A stretch of 34,436 nucleotides of DNA from an uncultured Verrucomicrobiota bacterium (GTDB lineage Bacteria > Verrucomicrobiota > Verrucomicrobiia > Limisphaerales > UBA9464): the NCBI GenBank assembly GCA_903880005.1, contig CAIRNV010000319.1:1-34436 (forward strand), in the 5' to 3' direction. How positions within the stretch are numbered: the first letter of the stretch is position 1; every line of letters starts with the position of its first letter. The notes under the pieces were generated by a model, which was not told the origin of the DNA, searched no databases, and was given only the letters and a program-made list of their open reading frames with translations. The translations under genes were made by a program, and so were the position numbers. Positions 27,320 to 34,436 of this stretch are shown piece after piece.

Positions 27320-28711
27320 ATGTCGCCCACGTCTCATTTCCTCGTCCCGCCGAAGGTCGTCCCCGTACTCGATCCCGGCTTTCGTCCAGCCGCCCTCGCA
27401 CGACGCGCCTTCGACGCCGCCGCCACGGTCCCCGTCCGGCTCGCGTTGGAACAGGCGGACGGCTCCGTGTTCCATGCGTCGATTCGCGTGCTGCCCGCTT
27501 CGGACCCTCGCTCCGGCGCCAACGCGTTCTTCGTGGAGCGGTTGGTGAAGTGCCTGCTGTGGACCTACGGCGGATGGAGGGTCTGGGTGGATGGGCCACC
27601 GGAGGTCGCGGACGCGTTGTCGCGGCACTACCAGGAGGCACCGGCGGGCAAGTTCGACTCCGAGATCATCGGCCAACGCATCTACGACCACCCCATCACC
27701 ATCGTCCCCACCCGCGACATCCCCGAGCCGCGCGCCTCCACCGCGCCCTTGGGTCGCCATCTCGACGGCTGCCGCATCGGCTTCGACCTCGGCGGATCCG
27801 ACCGCAAGGTGGCCGCCCTCCAGGACGGCAAGGTGCTGTTCTCGGAGGAGATCGTCTGGGATCCCTACTTCCAGAAGGACCCCGCCTACCACCACGACGG
27901 CATCATGGACTCGCTGCGGCGCGCGGCGGCGCACCTGCCGAGGGTGGATGCCATCGGGGGCAGCGCGGCCGGCGTGTACGTCAACAACCAGGTCAAGGTC
28001 GCCTCCCTGTTCCGGGGGGTGTCGCGCGAGGATTTCGAGCGTCACGTGCGCAACCTGTTCCTCGACCTCCGCAAGGAATGGGGCGGCATCCCGTTGGAGG
28101 TGGTCAACGACGGCGAGGTCACCGCCCTCGCCGCCTCCATGTCCCTGGGCATCAATTCCGTCCTGGGTCTCTCCATGGGCACCAGCACGGCTGCTGGGTT
28201 CGTCACCGCCGACGGCAGCATCACGACGTGGCTCAACGAGCTGGCGTTCTCGCCCGTGGACTACCGCCCGGACGGCCCCCGCGACGAGTGGAGCGGCGAC
28301 GTCGGCTGCGGCGTCCAGTTCTTCAGCCAACAGGCCGTCGGCCGCTTGCTCGCTCCGGCGGGCATCGACGTGGACCCGTCGTTGCCCCTCCCGGAGAAGC
28401 TCAAGCACGTCCAGTCGCTGATGGCCCAAGGCGACGTGCGCGCCCTCCGCATCTACCAAACCATCGGCACGTGCCTCGGCTACGCCATCGCCCACTGGGC
28501 CGACTTCTACGACCTCCGCCACCTCCTCATCCTCGGTCGCGTCACCACCGGCGAGGGGGGCGACGTCATCCTCTCGGAGGCCCGACGCGCCCTTGCGGAG
28601 GAGTTCCCCGAGCTCTCCGGCCGGGTGGCGTTTCACGTCCCCGACGAGAAGGAGAAGCGCCACGGCCAAGCCATCGCGGCCGCCAGCCTGCCGCTCGTCG
28701 CACAAGCCTGA
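27320..28711 (+). CDS. ROK-like (ASKHA-fold) sugar kinase or regulator
   Basis: A 463-aa protein. Residues from about 150 resemble ROK-family proteins: IGFDLGGSDRKVAALQDGKVLFSEEI (phosphate-binding loop), AIGGSAAGVYVNNQVKVASLF, the likely catalytic region VVNDGEVTALAASMSLG and the adenosine loop GLSMGTSTAAGFV. The usual ROK zinc motif (CxCGxxGCxE) is not seen; the equivalent region reads GDVGCGVQFFSQQ. The first ~140 residues are a separate extension with no recognised motif. No DNA-binding helix-turn-helix was recognised, so a sugar kinase-like enzyme is favoured. The substrate is unknown. There is no ribosome site at the ATG at 27320. Confidence 0.7.
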   Translation: MSPTSHFLVPPKVVPVLDPGFRPAALARRAFDAAATVPVRLALEQADGSVFHASIRVLPASDPRSGANAFFVERLVKCLLWTYGGWRVWVDGPPEVADALSRHYQEAPAGKFDSEIIGQRIYDHPITIVPTRDIPEPRASTAPLGRHLDGCRIGFDLGGSDRKVAALQDGKVLFSEEIVWDPYFQKDPAYHHDGIMDSLRRAAAHLPRVDAIGGSAAGVYVNNQVKVASLFRGVSREDFERHVRNLFLDLRKEWGGIPLEVVNDGEVTALAASMSLGINSVLGLSMGTSTAAGFVTADGSITTWLNELAFSPVDYRPDGPRDEWSGDVGCGVQFFSQQAVGRLLAPAGIDVDPSLPLPEKLKHVQSLMAQGDVRALRIYQTIGTCLGYAIAHWADFYDLRHLLILGRVTTGEGGDVILSEARRALAEEFPELSGRVAFHVPDEKEKRHGQAIAAASLPLVAQA

Positions 28712-28904
28712 CGCAGGCCCGCGCCCGGCGTCTTGCCTCTTGAATCCTCGTTCGCCCGTCCAATGCTGGCGACGTGATCCGCCGATGGCCCGCCGCCGAC
28801 GACCGACGCGCCATGGCGCGAACTGCGGCGTGCCCGCGCCTAGAACATCCGCCGATCCCCTGCCCTCCGGAGGCCTCGTGCGCCGCCCATCGTGACGCGT
28901 CCCC

Positions 28905-31112
28905 GTGAGCTTCTCCCTGTCCCAGGAACACGCCGCGTCGCCCGCCGACTCCGTCTCGGGTTTGGTCGAGCGGGTTACCTTTCACAACGAGGAGAACGGA
29001 TGGTCCGTGCTGAAGGTCCGCGCCCAAGGCCACCGGGAGCTGGTGACAGTCGTGGGCAGCCTTCCCGCCGTCACCGCCGGCGAATGGCTCGTGGCCTCCG
29101 GCCGTTGGGTCCAGGACCGCGAGTTCGGCGCCCAATTGAAGGCCGAGACCCTTCGCACCTCGCCGCCGGACAGCGCCGAGGGCATCGAACGTTACCTGGC
29201 CTCCGGCCTCGTCCGGGGCATCGGCCCATCCTATGCGCGCAAGCTCGTCGCCGCCTTCGGCACCGGCATCTTCGACGTCATCGAGCAAGCCTCCGCCCGG
29301 CTCGAGCAAGTCCCCGGCATCGGCCCCAAGCGCCGTCTGCGCATCAAGCAGGCGTGGAACGAGCAAAAGGCCGTCCGCCGCATCATGGTCTTCCTCCACG
29401 GCCATGGCGTATCGACCGCCCGCGCCGTCCGCATCCACAAGACCTACGGCGACGACGCCATCGAGGTGGTCCGCACCGACCCCTATCGTCTGGCGCGGGA
29501 CATCCCCGGCATCGGGTTCCGGACGGCGGACCAGGTCGCCCTGCGGGTCGGGCTGGCTCCGGACTCCCCGCGCCGCATCGACGCCGGGCTCCGCCATGTG
29601 CTCCTTGAGGCCACGGAGTCCGGCCACTGCGCCCTGCCCTTCGACGAGCTCCGGGACAAGGCGGCCGAATGCCTCGCGGCGGATCCCGCGCTCGTCCTGT
29701 CCGGGATCGAGCGTTCGCTCCAGCAAGCCGACCTCGTGCGGGAGAGGATCGACGGATCGGACCTGCTCTTCCTCCCGCACCTGCGCGAGGCCGAGCAAGG
29801 GATTGCGCGGAACCTCCTCGCCCGCGTGCACGCGCCCCCGCCCTTCGCGAGTCTCGACGTCGAGGCGGAATTGCCGTCGATCGAGGCCGAGACCGGTCGC
29901 CCGTTGGCCCCGAGCCAGCGCGAGGCCCTCGTCCATGCCCTGCGCCACGCCGTCATGGTCATCACCGGCGGCCCCGGCGTGGGCAAGACCACGCTGCTCC
30001 GAACGCTCGTCACCCTCCTCATCCGTCACAACGTCCGCATCCTGCTGGCCGCCCCGACCGGCCGCGCCGCCCGCCGCCTCTCCGAGGCCACCGGCCAATC
30101 CGCGTCCACCCTCCATCGACTTCTGGAATTCCAGCCCGGCGGGGCGGGCTTCACGCGCAACGCCTCCAACCCGCTCGGCACCGACCTCCTGGTGATCGAC
30201 GAATGTTCCATGGTCGATGTGCCCCTCATGGCCGCCGCCTTGCGGGCCCTGCCCCGCACCGCGGCCCTCTGGCTCGTGGGCGACGCCGACCAACTCCCGT
30301 CCGTCGGCCCCGGCACCGTCCTGCGCGACCTCATCCAATCCGGAGGTCTTCCCGTCGCCCGTCTCGTCGAGGTGTTCCGCCAGGACGCCGCCAGCCGGAT
30401 CATCCTCAACGCCCATCGCATCAACCAAGGGCTCCTCCCCGACGTCACCAAGACGTCCGGCCTCACCGACTTCTACTGGATCGAGCGGGACGAGCCCGAG
30501 CGCATCATGGAGACCTTGGTTGAAGTGGTTCGCGAGCGCATCCCGGCGCGGTTTGGGCTCGACCCGGTCCGCGACGTCCAGGTCCTCACGCCCCAGAACC
30601 GGGGGTCCCTCGGCGTCCGCGAGCTCAACCGCTTCCTGCAAGCCACCCTCAATCCCCCGGGCGAGCCCGACCCAGGCATCCAGCGGTTCGGCACCGACTT
30701 CCGCCCGGGCGACAAGGTGCTCCAGACGCGCAACAACTACGACAAGGACGTCTTCAACGGCGACATCGGCCGGATCACGGCCATCGACGTCGTCGAGCAG
30801 GAGGTCGAGGTGGCCTTCGACGGCCGCGTGGCCCGGTACGAGTTTGGCGAGCTGGACGAGCTGGTCCTGGCCTACGCCACCACCGTGCACAAGTCGCAGG
30901 GCTCGGAGTTCCCGGCCGTCGTGGTCCCCATGGCGGCCCAGCAATTCCTGCTGCTGCAACGCAACCTCCTCTACACGGCCGTCACCCGCGCCCGCCGCCT
31001 CGTGGTGCTCGTCGGCCAGGCCCGCGCCCTCCAACGCGCCGTCCAAAACAACCACGTCGAGCATCGCTGGAGCGGCCTCCTCGCACGGTTGCGCCCGGGC
31101 GACTTGTCGTAG
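28905..31112 (+). CDS. recD2: RecD2-type DNA helicase
   Basis: A 735-aa SF1 5'-3' helicase of the RecD2 class, which acts without RecBC in repair. The N-terminal OB-like part (VERVTFHNEENGWSVLKVRA) is followed by helix-hairpin-helix segments (VRGIGPSYARKLV, VPGIGPKRRLRI, IPGIGFRTADQVA). Helicase motifs are GGPGVGKTT (355-363), APTGRAA, the DEC box (LLVIDECSMVD), GDADQLPSVGPG, LVEVFRQDAAS, and late TTVHKSQGSEFPAVVVPM and YTAVTRARRLVVLVG. The start is GTG at 28905, chosen because it gives the family N-terminus; no in-frame ATG lies near. The stop TAG (31110-31112) shares its G with the left end of repeat A5. The 193 bp before the gene hold nothing recognised. Confidence 0.95.
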   Translation: MSFSLSQEHAASPADSVSGLVERVTFHNEENGWSVLKVRAQGHRELVTVVGSLPAVTAGEWLVASGRWVQDREFGAQLKAETLRTSPPDSAEGIERYLASGLVRGIGPSYARKLVAAFGTGIFDVIEQASARLEQVPGIGPKRRLRIKQAWNEQKAVRRIMVFLHGHGVSTARAVRIHKTYGDDAIEVVRTDPYRLARDIPGIGFRTADQVALRVGLAPDSPRRIDAGLRHVLLEATESGHCALPFDELRDKAAECLAADPALVLSGIERSLQQADLVRERIDGSDLLFLPHLREAEQGIARNLLARVHAPPPFASLDVEAELPSIEAETGRPLAPSQREALVHALRHAVMVITGGPGVGKTTLLRTLVTLLIRHNVRILLAAPTGRAARRLSEATGQSASTLHRLLEFQPGGAGFTRNASNPLGTDLLVIDECSMVDVPLMAAALRALPRTAALWLVGDADQLPSVGPGTVLRDLIQSGGLPVARLVEVFRQDAASRIILNAHRINQGLLPDVTKTSGLTDFYWIERDEPERIMETLVEVVRERIPARFGLDPVRDVQVLTPQNRGSLGVRELNRFLQATLNPPGEPDPGIQRFGTDFRPGDKVLQTRNNYDKDVFNGDIGRITAIDVVEQEVEVAFDGRVARYEFGELDELVLAYATTVHKSQGSEFPAVVVPMAAQQFLLLQRNLLYTAVTRARRLVVLVGQARALQRAVQNNHVEHRWSGLLARLRPGDLS

Positions 31113-31186
31113 GCGGAGCGATGCATGTGGGCGGGAGGTGTGTCGCCGCAGATTCTCCGCGAGTGGTCCTCCTCCAGCCGATTCAT

Positions 31187-31814
31187 CCTGAAAACGGCAG
31201 GTGGGGTGAGGTTCAGCCACCCTCCCGGTGGAGCCAAAGGCTCGGCCCATGTTGTAGGCCGCGTGCCCTCACGCGGCGGCACGGATGCCGCCCCTTCGTG
31301 CGCCGGGCGAGGGCACCCGGCCATAAGCGTTAACCTTGATCTGCTTCATCTCCCCGTCAGGGGAACCGAGCACCATGGACGGCCCGCGAAGACACGAGTC
31401 CACGGACACGATCCGCGGGCACGAGAAGACCCTCTTTTTCGTGTATTTCGTGTGTTTCGTGGTTCCAACCCCTCGCCGCGCTCAAGCATCTCGCATGGCT
31501 CCCATGCATCTACCCGAAACAGCACGCCACCACCGCGACCCTGCATGCAGTGGGTCCACAGCTCAGCGTTTGTGGAACCACGAAATACACGAAAACCCGA
31601 GGCCACAAGCCCAAGGCAAGGGATGCCGCATCGGGCGTTTCGTGTCCGGACGTTCCAAGGTGAACGCCTATGGGGCACCCGGCCTACCACCCGGACCGGC
31701 CCATTCCAACCTCACCCGCCGGGTGAGGTCTCGGATGGATCCCTCAGGGCCGTCTTGCCTTGATGGGGCGGCCATTTCCTGGCCTTGAAGCCCCCTTCAA
31801 CTGCCGTTTTTAGA
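31187..31814 (+). mobile_element. Family B element, copy B2 (enlarged, nested)
   Basis: The ends CCTGAAAACGGCAG (31187-31200) and CTGCCGTTTTTAG (31801-31813) correspond to the B1 terminal repeats. Bases 31227-31281 match B1 23322-23375 almost base for base, including the GCCGCGT/ACGCGGC hairpin, and 31695-31813 match B1 23508-23626. The middle differs: B1's central part is replaced by about 350 bp that includes the inverted pair at 31435-31595. Unlike B1, no clean 5-bp flanking duplication is present. It lies within the remains of repeat A5. Confidence 0.72.
31435..31595. repeat. Inverted TTTCGTG pair nested in B2 (family C)
   Basis: The left arm (31435-31467) is a TTTCGTG-rich run ending GTGGTTCCA. 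The right arm TGGAACCACGAAATACACGAAAA (31573-31595) is inverted to it, with an extra TTTCGTGTG unit in the left arm. The spacer of about 105 nt shows no gene. It has the form of another small hairpin or MITE inserted in B2. Confidence 0.6.
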
Positions 31815-32549
31815 CTGAATCGTTCCAGCTAACCGCTGCCAGACGTCGGGATGGTTTTTCCGCAGGCTGGCGAAGGGTTTCTCGTGCTGGCCGGAGCCGG
31901 AGAAGTACCAGCCCAGCAAGCCGTGGTCATCGGCCTCTCGCAAGGCTTGGGCGAGGGTGATGGCATCCGGGGGAGAGTCCTTGAGCGCGGACTCGACGCG
32001 GCCCATCAAGCGGCGATGCGTTTGTTGGAGGCCCGCGGCCATGGCCTCGCGACCATCGAGTTGGAGGACCTTGACGATCTCCGTTCCCTTTCGTGTCCAG
32101 TCGTTGGTGGCGGGGTCAAATCGGGCGACGATGTTTCCGGTTGCGGGGTCGAAGTCGAGGAACTGCCACGGGTTTTCGGCCGTGGGGTCCACCATGAGGG
32201 GCATGCCATCGGCCATGGGGAAGGAGTCGCCCTTGAGTCGGCCACATTCCGTGCAACACAGGAGGAGGTTGAGCCAGCGGAACATGCGGTCGGGATGGTG
32301 TCGCTTGGGCCGGAAGTGCTCGATGTCGGCGCCATGGGAATCGCCGCAATACATGCAACGTTGGCGCTTGCCGGCCATCGTCTGGAGCACGCCCAGGGCC
32401 GTCTTGATGGGCTTGGTCTGCCGGGCGGCCTTCCACGTGGCCTCGACGTTCAATCCACCGGCGGCACGCTTGGCGTCGGCGTTGGCTTGCTTGCGATCCA
32501 GGGCCTGCTGCGTCGCCAAGGGCAGGTCGAGGCGTTGGATGCGTTGCAT
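31797..32549 (-). CDS. ptuB: PtuB-like HNH endonuclease (Septu-type defence)
   Basis: A 250-aa predicted nuclease. Its N-terminus (MQRIQRLDLP) precedes a zinc-bound HNH core: CMYCGDSHGADIEHFRPKRHHPDRMFRWLNLLLCCTECGRLKGDSFP at about 65-110, with two CxxC pairs and the EHFRPK catalytic-type motif, then LMVDPTAENPWQFLDFD. This matches the HNH proteins of Septu (PtuB) and some retron systems. The start follows the ATPase stop by three bases (TGA ACC ATG), so the two are an operon. The last ten residues (AGTIQSKNGS) and the stop are encoded by the end repeats of elements A5 and B2, so the original C-terminus has been replaced. Activity is inferred, not shown. Confidence 0.83.
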   Translation of the reverse strand: MQRIQRLDLPLATQQALDRKQANADAKRAAGGLNVEATWKAARQTKPIKTALGVLQTMAGKRQRCMYCGDSHGADIEHFRPKRHHPDRMFRWLNLLLCCTECGRLKGDSFPMADGMPLMVDPTAENPWQFLDFDPATGNIVARFDPATNDWTRKGTEIVKVLQLDGREAMAAGLQQTHRRLMGRVESALKDSPPDAITLAQALREADDHGLLGWYFSGSGQHEKPFASLRKNHPDVWQRLAGTIQSKNGS

Positions 32550-32552
32550 GGT

Positions 32553-33854
32553 TCACGTCTCTGCCTCGGTCGCGGCGAAGAGTTGGAGTTGGGCGGCTCG
32601 ATCCCTTTCATCGCGGGTCCACCTGCCACCGGCGCGTTGCTTGGCATGGAGCCTCGCGAGCTCGGCACGCCCCTGGACGGCGCGGGGTGAACGGGTGTTT
32701 TGGAGGCCGAAGGCCGGCGAGAGCAGGATCGTGTCGGGCCGCGATGCAATGACCTTTTGGTAGTCGTCCTTGGACAACGCCCGAGGCTTGTCGGAGCTGC
32801 CGGGCTCGGGGAGCACGAACAAGCCGTTCGGGTCCGCCGCCTGGCAGATCAGCGGGCTATGGGTGGTGACGAGGAACTGAATCTTGGGGAAGTGACGCTT
32901 GAGCCAGAAGCCAATCTCCCTTTGCCATTCGGGGTGGAGGTGGGCGTCGATCTCGTCGATCAGGACCACGCCGCTGCGCCGGATGACGGTCTTTCCCTCC
33001 GGGGTCTTCTCCGTCAGCCCTTTCAAGCCGTAGATGCTGATCAAGTGGCGGATGATATCGGCCAGCAAGGCGGCGGCGGCTCGGTAGCCGTCGCTCATTT
33101 CGCCCCACGCCAATTGGACGCCTTGGCGGTCCTTGAGCCAAAGGCCATCTGAATCCACCCGGTCCACGGTGATTTGGTTGGGCATGAGGTCGTCGCGGAG
33201 GAATTCCATGACGAGGGCGAGTTGCTCGGCCTCGTCGTCCTTGTTTTCCAGCTTCTTGTGGTCGAGCAAGCGAAGCCATTGATCGACCTCGGCCAGCGAG
33301 GCGGCTTCCTGGAACATGGTGACGAAGCGCCCGGTGGAGGGGGAGACCATTTGTCGTGTGGCCTCAGGAGACGCGCCAAAGACCCTTCGGAAGGGACCGT
33401 ATCCGCACGAGAACCAACCCGCCGCGTCCAGCGACCAGATGGTGCGGTCGGGAGTCTGGTAACGATGGGGTTTGCCTTGGGGGATGGCGGGTTGGATGGA
33501 GGTTTCCTTGCCGCCGTTCTTGAGGATCACCTTGGCTGGAAAGGGCTCGGCCGACGGCTTCCGTCCGGAGTCCGCCAACGCGTCGTCGCCCTCGCATTGG
33601 ACGATGTCCAACTGGATGGAGGCTTCATCATGCCCGGCACCGTCGCGTATCCAGCGGTGGAAGTTCTGGAGGGACCGGGAGGTGCCACGTTCGAGGAGGG
33701 CCACCACGATGGCCTTCAAGAGCGTGCTCTTGCCGGAACCATTGTCGCCGGTGAAAACCGTCCAACCGGCGTGGGTGCCGTCCGGTCGGGCGAGGTCAAA
33801 GTCGAGGGACTCAAAGCCGCGAATGTTCCGGAGTGAGACCTTGTGGATGTACAT
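32553..33854 (-). CDS. ptuA: PtuA-like AAA/ABC-type ATPase (Septu-type defence)
   Basis: A 433-aa SMC-like ATPase. It starts MYIHKVSLRNIRGFESLDFDL with Walker A TGDNGSGKST (35-44), a signature-like GEMSDGYR (251-258), Walker B VVLIDEIDAHLHPEWQ (about 296-311) and the switch histidine in VTTHSPLICQ (about 333). In Septu systems such an ATPase pairs with an HNH nuclease to block phages, and the HNH gene lies three bases downstream here. No reverse transcriptase or ncRNA was recognised nearby, which argues against a retron version. The start at 33854 is chosen by homology; there is no ribosome site. The 483 bp upstream (33855-34337) contain open frames but no recognised protein, promoter or repeat. 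Confidence 0.85.
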   Translation of the reverse strand: MYIHKVSLRNIRGFESLDFDLARPDGTHAGWTVFTGDNGSGKSTLLKAIVVALLERGTSRSLQNFHRWIRDGAGHDEASIQLDIVQCEGDDALADSGRKPSAEPFPAKVILKNGGKETSIQPAIPQGKPHRYQTPDRTIWSLDAAGWFSCGYGPFRRVFGASPEATRQMVSPSTGRFVTMFQEAASLAEVDQWLRLLDHKKLENKDDEAEQLALVMEFLRDDLMPNQITVDRVDSDGLWLKDRQGVQLAWGEMSDGYRAAAALLADIIRHLISIYGLKGLTEKTPEGKTVIRRSGVVLIDEIDAHLHPEWQREIGFWLKRHFPKIQFLVTTHSPLICQAADPNGLFVLPEPGSSDKPRALSKDDYQKVIASRPDTILLSPAFGLQNTRSPRAVQGRAELARLHAKQRAGGRWTRDERDRAAQLQLFAATEAET

Positions 33855-34337
33855 GACTGAAGTGCGGTGGAATTCAGCGCAGGAACCAACGGATGGAGAA
33901 CAAGAGGGTTCCGGCAGCGCCCTGGGCAAGCTTTTCCTCGATGCAAGTGATCCACGCACGCGCCCGGCATCCACCGCTGTCCGATGGGCGGCGGAAATTT
34001 TGGGTTCCCGACGTTTCGGGGGGAGGCACCGGGTCTCCGCTGGGGCGCATGATTTCGGGAAGGGACGGTCGTTTGATGTCGTCCATCGGGAGGCAATGGG
34101 GGGCGATGTAGGAGGGGGATCGGGGTGAGGATGGACCCGAATCCCCGCGCAAGGAGGACGGAAGCTCTCGATCCACAAGCGGGTGAGTGGCGGCAGGCTG
34201 GATGCCAACACGCCATGGTAGCGGATGGGCGTGCACCCCGGCTTGATCAACCACGTGCCTGCCTTCCTCGTGTCCTCGTATGAGCCATTCCCTGCTTCCT
34301 GACTCACGAGATTGCCGAACGAGGCAAGGTGGATCCG

Positions 34338-34436
34338 ACTAGTGTCGTGTCTCACAAATGGCTGGTGTTTCGCCGCGAGGGATTTTCGTGTCCAACGAGG
34401 CGCGAGTGACGAGCAGACCCGCAGAGGTCTGTGAGG
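34338..34436 (+). repeat. Partial hairpin repeat at the right edge (family D)
   Basis: The segment carries CGAGGCGCGAGTGACGAGC followed by a small hairpin AGACC, loop CGCAGA, GGTCT, then a purine-rich GTGAGG at the window end. This is the same plan as family A (arm, purine-rich strand, short central hairpin) with different sequence. The second half lies outside the window, so the pairing of the outer arms cannot be tested. Confidence 0.45.

Larger units (their letters stand above)
31112..31829 (+). repeat. Family A copy A5, split by a family B element
   Basis: The 46 bases from 31112 follow the left end of A4 without gaps (about 73 percent identity over the aligned 48), ending in an exact GCCGCAGATTCT. 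The right terminal repeat survives as ACTGAATCGTTCCAGC ending at 31829, followed by TAA. Between them lie 31187-31814, a family B element, and the core of A is missing. The left end starts at the G of the recD2 stop TAG, and the right end abuts the PtuB-like gene. This copy therefore once spanned the gap between two convergent genes. Confidence 0.65.

Noticed and set aside
28566-31250. An 894-codon minus-strand frame opposite recD2.
   Set aside because: RecD2 motifs on the plus strand are complete; the antisense frame shows no family features.
33855-34337. An in-frame extension of the PtuA-like protein and a short stretch reading TPIRYHGVLASS, faintly like the YHGVLA motif of IS91-type transposases.
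   Set aside because: The motif is isolated, its surroundings are Pro/Arg-rich and show no transposase features, and the ATPase has a natural start at 33854.

Overview
The window is GC-rich DNA (roughly two-thirds G+C by eye) that looks like a member of the Verrucomicrobiota, probably near the Pedosphaera/Limisphaera group. This is inferred from gene content: a PVC-type CxxCH heme-binding domain, a giant secreted macroglobulin-like protein, a formylglycine-enzyme-like (SUMF1) protein with glycine-rich N-terminal repeats, a secreted beta-propeller with an FYRA-type C-terminus, and an expanded TatC. No rRNA or marker protein settles the placement.

Layout. From 391 to 9971 (minus strand) lie a 2157-aa secreted macroglobulin-related protein and topoisomerase III. 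An iron-type alcohol dehydrogenase (plus) diverges from the topoisomerase gene. From 11607 to 15064 (minus) there is a tatA, tatC and ABC exporter block; tatC and the exporter overlap by one base. At 15333 a tRNA-Glu(CUC) with its own promoter and terminator is followed by a CxxCH protein and priA (plus). From 18912 to 19643 a SUMF1-type gene is broken in two by a small element. Then come a secreted beta-propeller, a DUF3050 protein, an Hsp70 (minus), isocitrate dehydrogenase, a ROK-like protein and recD2 (plus). The right end carries a two-gene Septu-like defence pair (PtuA-like ATPase and PtuB-like HNH nuclease, minus). Most other genes are housekeeping and do not form one pathway.

The most unusual content is between the genes. 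Family A is a ~165-bp element seen five times (1-140, ~6990-7154, ~11443-11607, 19239-19403 and, split, 31112-31829). The intact copy has perfect 19-bp terminal inverted repeats. The three well-preserved copies share an inner stem whose two arms change together (G-C, C-G and T-A at the same position). The ends repeatedly sit exactly against stop codons of neighbouring genes. Family B is a ~345-bp MITE-like element: one copy (23282-23626) has 15-bp inverted ends and a 5-bp flanking duplication, a second is nested inside a family A copy, and fragments lie at about 176-340 and 22112-22262. A third inverted pair is nested in the second B copy, and a further hairpin unit starts at the right edge of the window.

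These elements have altered genes: one splits the SUMF1 gene, and the last ten codons plus stop of the PtuB-like gene are made of element DNA. The best candidate for something undescribed is family A: a structured, possibly mobile, stop-codon-associated repeat.
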